Shown: positions 5,045 to 5,500 of the stretch, in pieces
Layout: each line of letters begins with the position of its first letter
Numbering within the stretch: the first letter of the stretch is position 1
The notes under the pieces: generated by a model
What the model was told of the DNA's origin: nothing
Databases searched by the model: none
The model's input: the letters and a program-made list of their open reading frames with translations, nothing else
Assembly (NCBI GenBank): GCA_003218935.1
Contig: QHPA01000402.1
Span: forward strand, 1-5,500
Length of the DNA stretch: 5,500 nt
Origin: Verrucomicrobiota bacterium
GTDB taxonomy: Bacteria; Verrucomicrobiota; Verrucomicrobiia; Limisphaerales; AV2
Direction: 5' to 3'
Made by a program: the position numbers and the translations under genes

Positions 5045-5500
5045 ATGCATTCGCTTTCCACTTGCTGGAATTCACACCGCCACACGGACGGTCGCGCCAT
5101 GCTTCGGGAGATTCGCGACCTCGGCTTCGAGTACGCCGAGCTGAGCCACGGCATTCGCATCAGCCTGCTGCCTGGAATCATCGAGGCCGTGGATGCCGGC
5201 GAGATCAGGATTTCCACGCTGCACAATTTCTGTCCGCTGCCGATCGGCGTCAACCAGGCCAATCCGAACCTCTTCAAATTTTCCTCACTGGACAGCCGCG
5301 AGCGGGAAAACGCGTGGCGCCATTCACTCAAAACCATTGAGACCGCGCGACGGTTGAAGGCGAAGCTCGTCGTGCTCCATATGGGCTGCATCGACATGAA
5401 GGACTACACTGAAAGGCTGATCGAGATGGTCGGGGCGGGCCAGCAGCACACGCCCAAATACGAAAAACTCTGCGCCGAAGTCATCGATAAGCGGGAGCAA
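5045..5500 (+). CDS. Sugar phosphate isomerase/epimerase-like TIM-barrel protein (N-terminal part, truncated by window end)
   Basis: The frame is open from ATG 5045 to the last base, giving 152 residues with no stop. It shows the xylose-isomerase-like/AP-endonuclease-2 TIM-barrel pattern. A first strand SLSTCWNSHRHTDG is followed by the helix AMLREIRDLGF. The strand YAELSHG has Glu32 as a candidate metal ligand, STLHNFCPLP has His60, and KLVVLHMG has His112. Members isomerise or epimerise keto sugars or cyclitols, usually with a divalent metal; the substrate here is unknown. The start is set by homology at the STCW strand. ATG 5099 would remove that strand, and GTG 5009 would place the start inside the terminator hairpin. 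No ribosome site fits ATG 5045, because the six Ts and the terminator stem immediately precede it. Any mRNA must read through the rpsU terminator or begin almost at the ATG. Confidence 0.85.
   Translation, partial: MHSLSTCWNSHRHTDGRAMLREIRDLGFEYAELSHGIRISLLPGIIEAVDAGEIRISTLHNFCPLPIGVNQANPNLFKFSSLDSRERENAWRHSLKTIETARRLKAKLVVLHMGCIDMKDYTERLIEMVGAGQQHTPKYEKLCAEVIDKREQ

Noticed and set aside
1..5500. tRNA, rRNA, CRISPR arrays, insertion sequences.
   Set aside because: No cloverleaf, regularly spaced repeats, transposase or rRNA-like sequence was seen on either strand.

Overview
The window is high-GC bacterial chromosome with short intergenic gaps and mostly weak Shine-Dalgarno sites. My best guess is a Verrucomicrobiota member (Pedosphaera/Limisphaerales-like). 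This rests on gene style only: a long-form NfeD protease, a stand-alone bS21 gene, a halogenase-like flavoprotein, a 'STCW..HRH' TIM-barrel epimerase and two palindromic intergenic repeats. No marker such as 16S rRNA is present, so the assignment is inference.

Layout. (1) Bases 2-1057, plus strand: C-terminal part of a FAD-dependent oxidoreductase of the flavin-halogenase type, cut by the window edge. (2) 1058-1225: a gap with a compact 19-base palindrome. (3) 1226-2635, plus: a membrane-bound ClpP-class serine protease of the long NfeD family. (4) 2636-2837: a convergent gap with a 68-base double-stem palindromic element and a smaller hairpin. (5) 4217 down to 2838, minus: a tight three-gene cassette of ECF sigma factor, short single-pass membrane protein (probable anti-sigma factor) and single-pass LTPEQ-repeat protein of the CpxP/Spy/CnrX type. 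The last two genes overlap by 4 bases. (6) 4562-4296, minus, 78 bases upstream of the sigma gene: an 88-residue protein that looks like an isolated histidine-kinase dimerisation/phosphoacceptor helix pair with no ATPase domain. (7) 4680-5044, plus: a self-contained rpsU (bS21) transcription unit with a TTGACA promoter, a leader holding a possible 16-codon upstream ORF, a TTG start and a strong intrinsic terminator. (8) 5045 to the window end, plus: the N-terminal part of a sugar phosphate isomerase/epimerase-like TIM barrel whose ATG directly abuts the terminator U-tract.

Working together. The minus-strand cassette reads as an envelope stress circuit: a membrane anti-sigma holds the ECF sigma, and the LTPEQ protein would monitor the periplasm. 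The gene order and topology recall CnrH/CnrY/CnrX, but the metal ligands expected of CnrX are not visible. The DHp-like protein encoded just upstream may be a further signalling input. The NfeD protease is also an envelope quality-control protein, but it is transcribed separately from the opposite strand. The remaining genes look like independent units.
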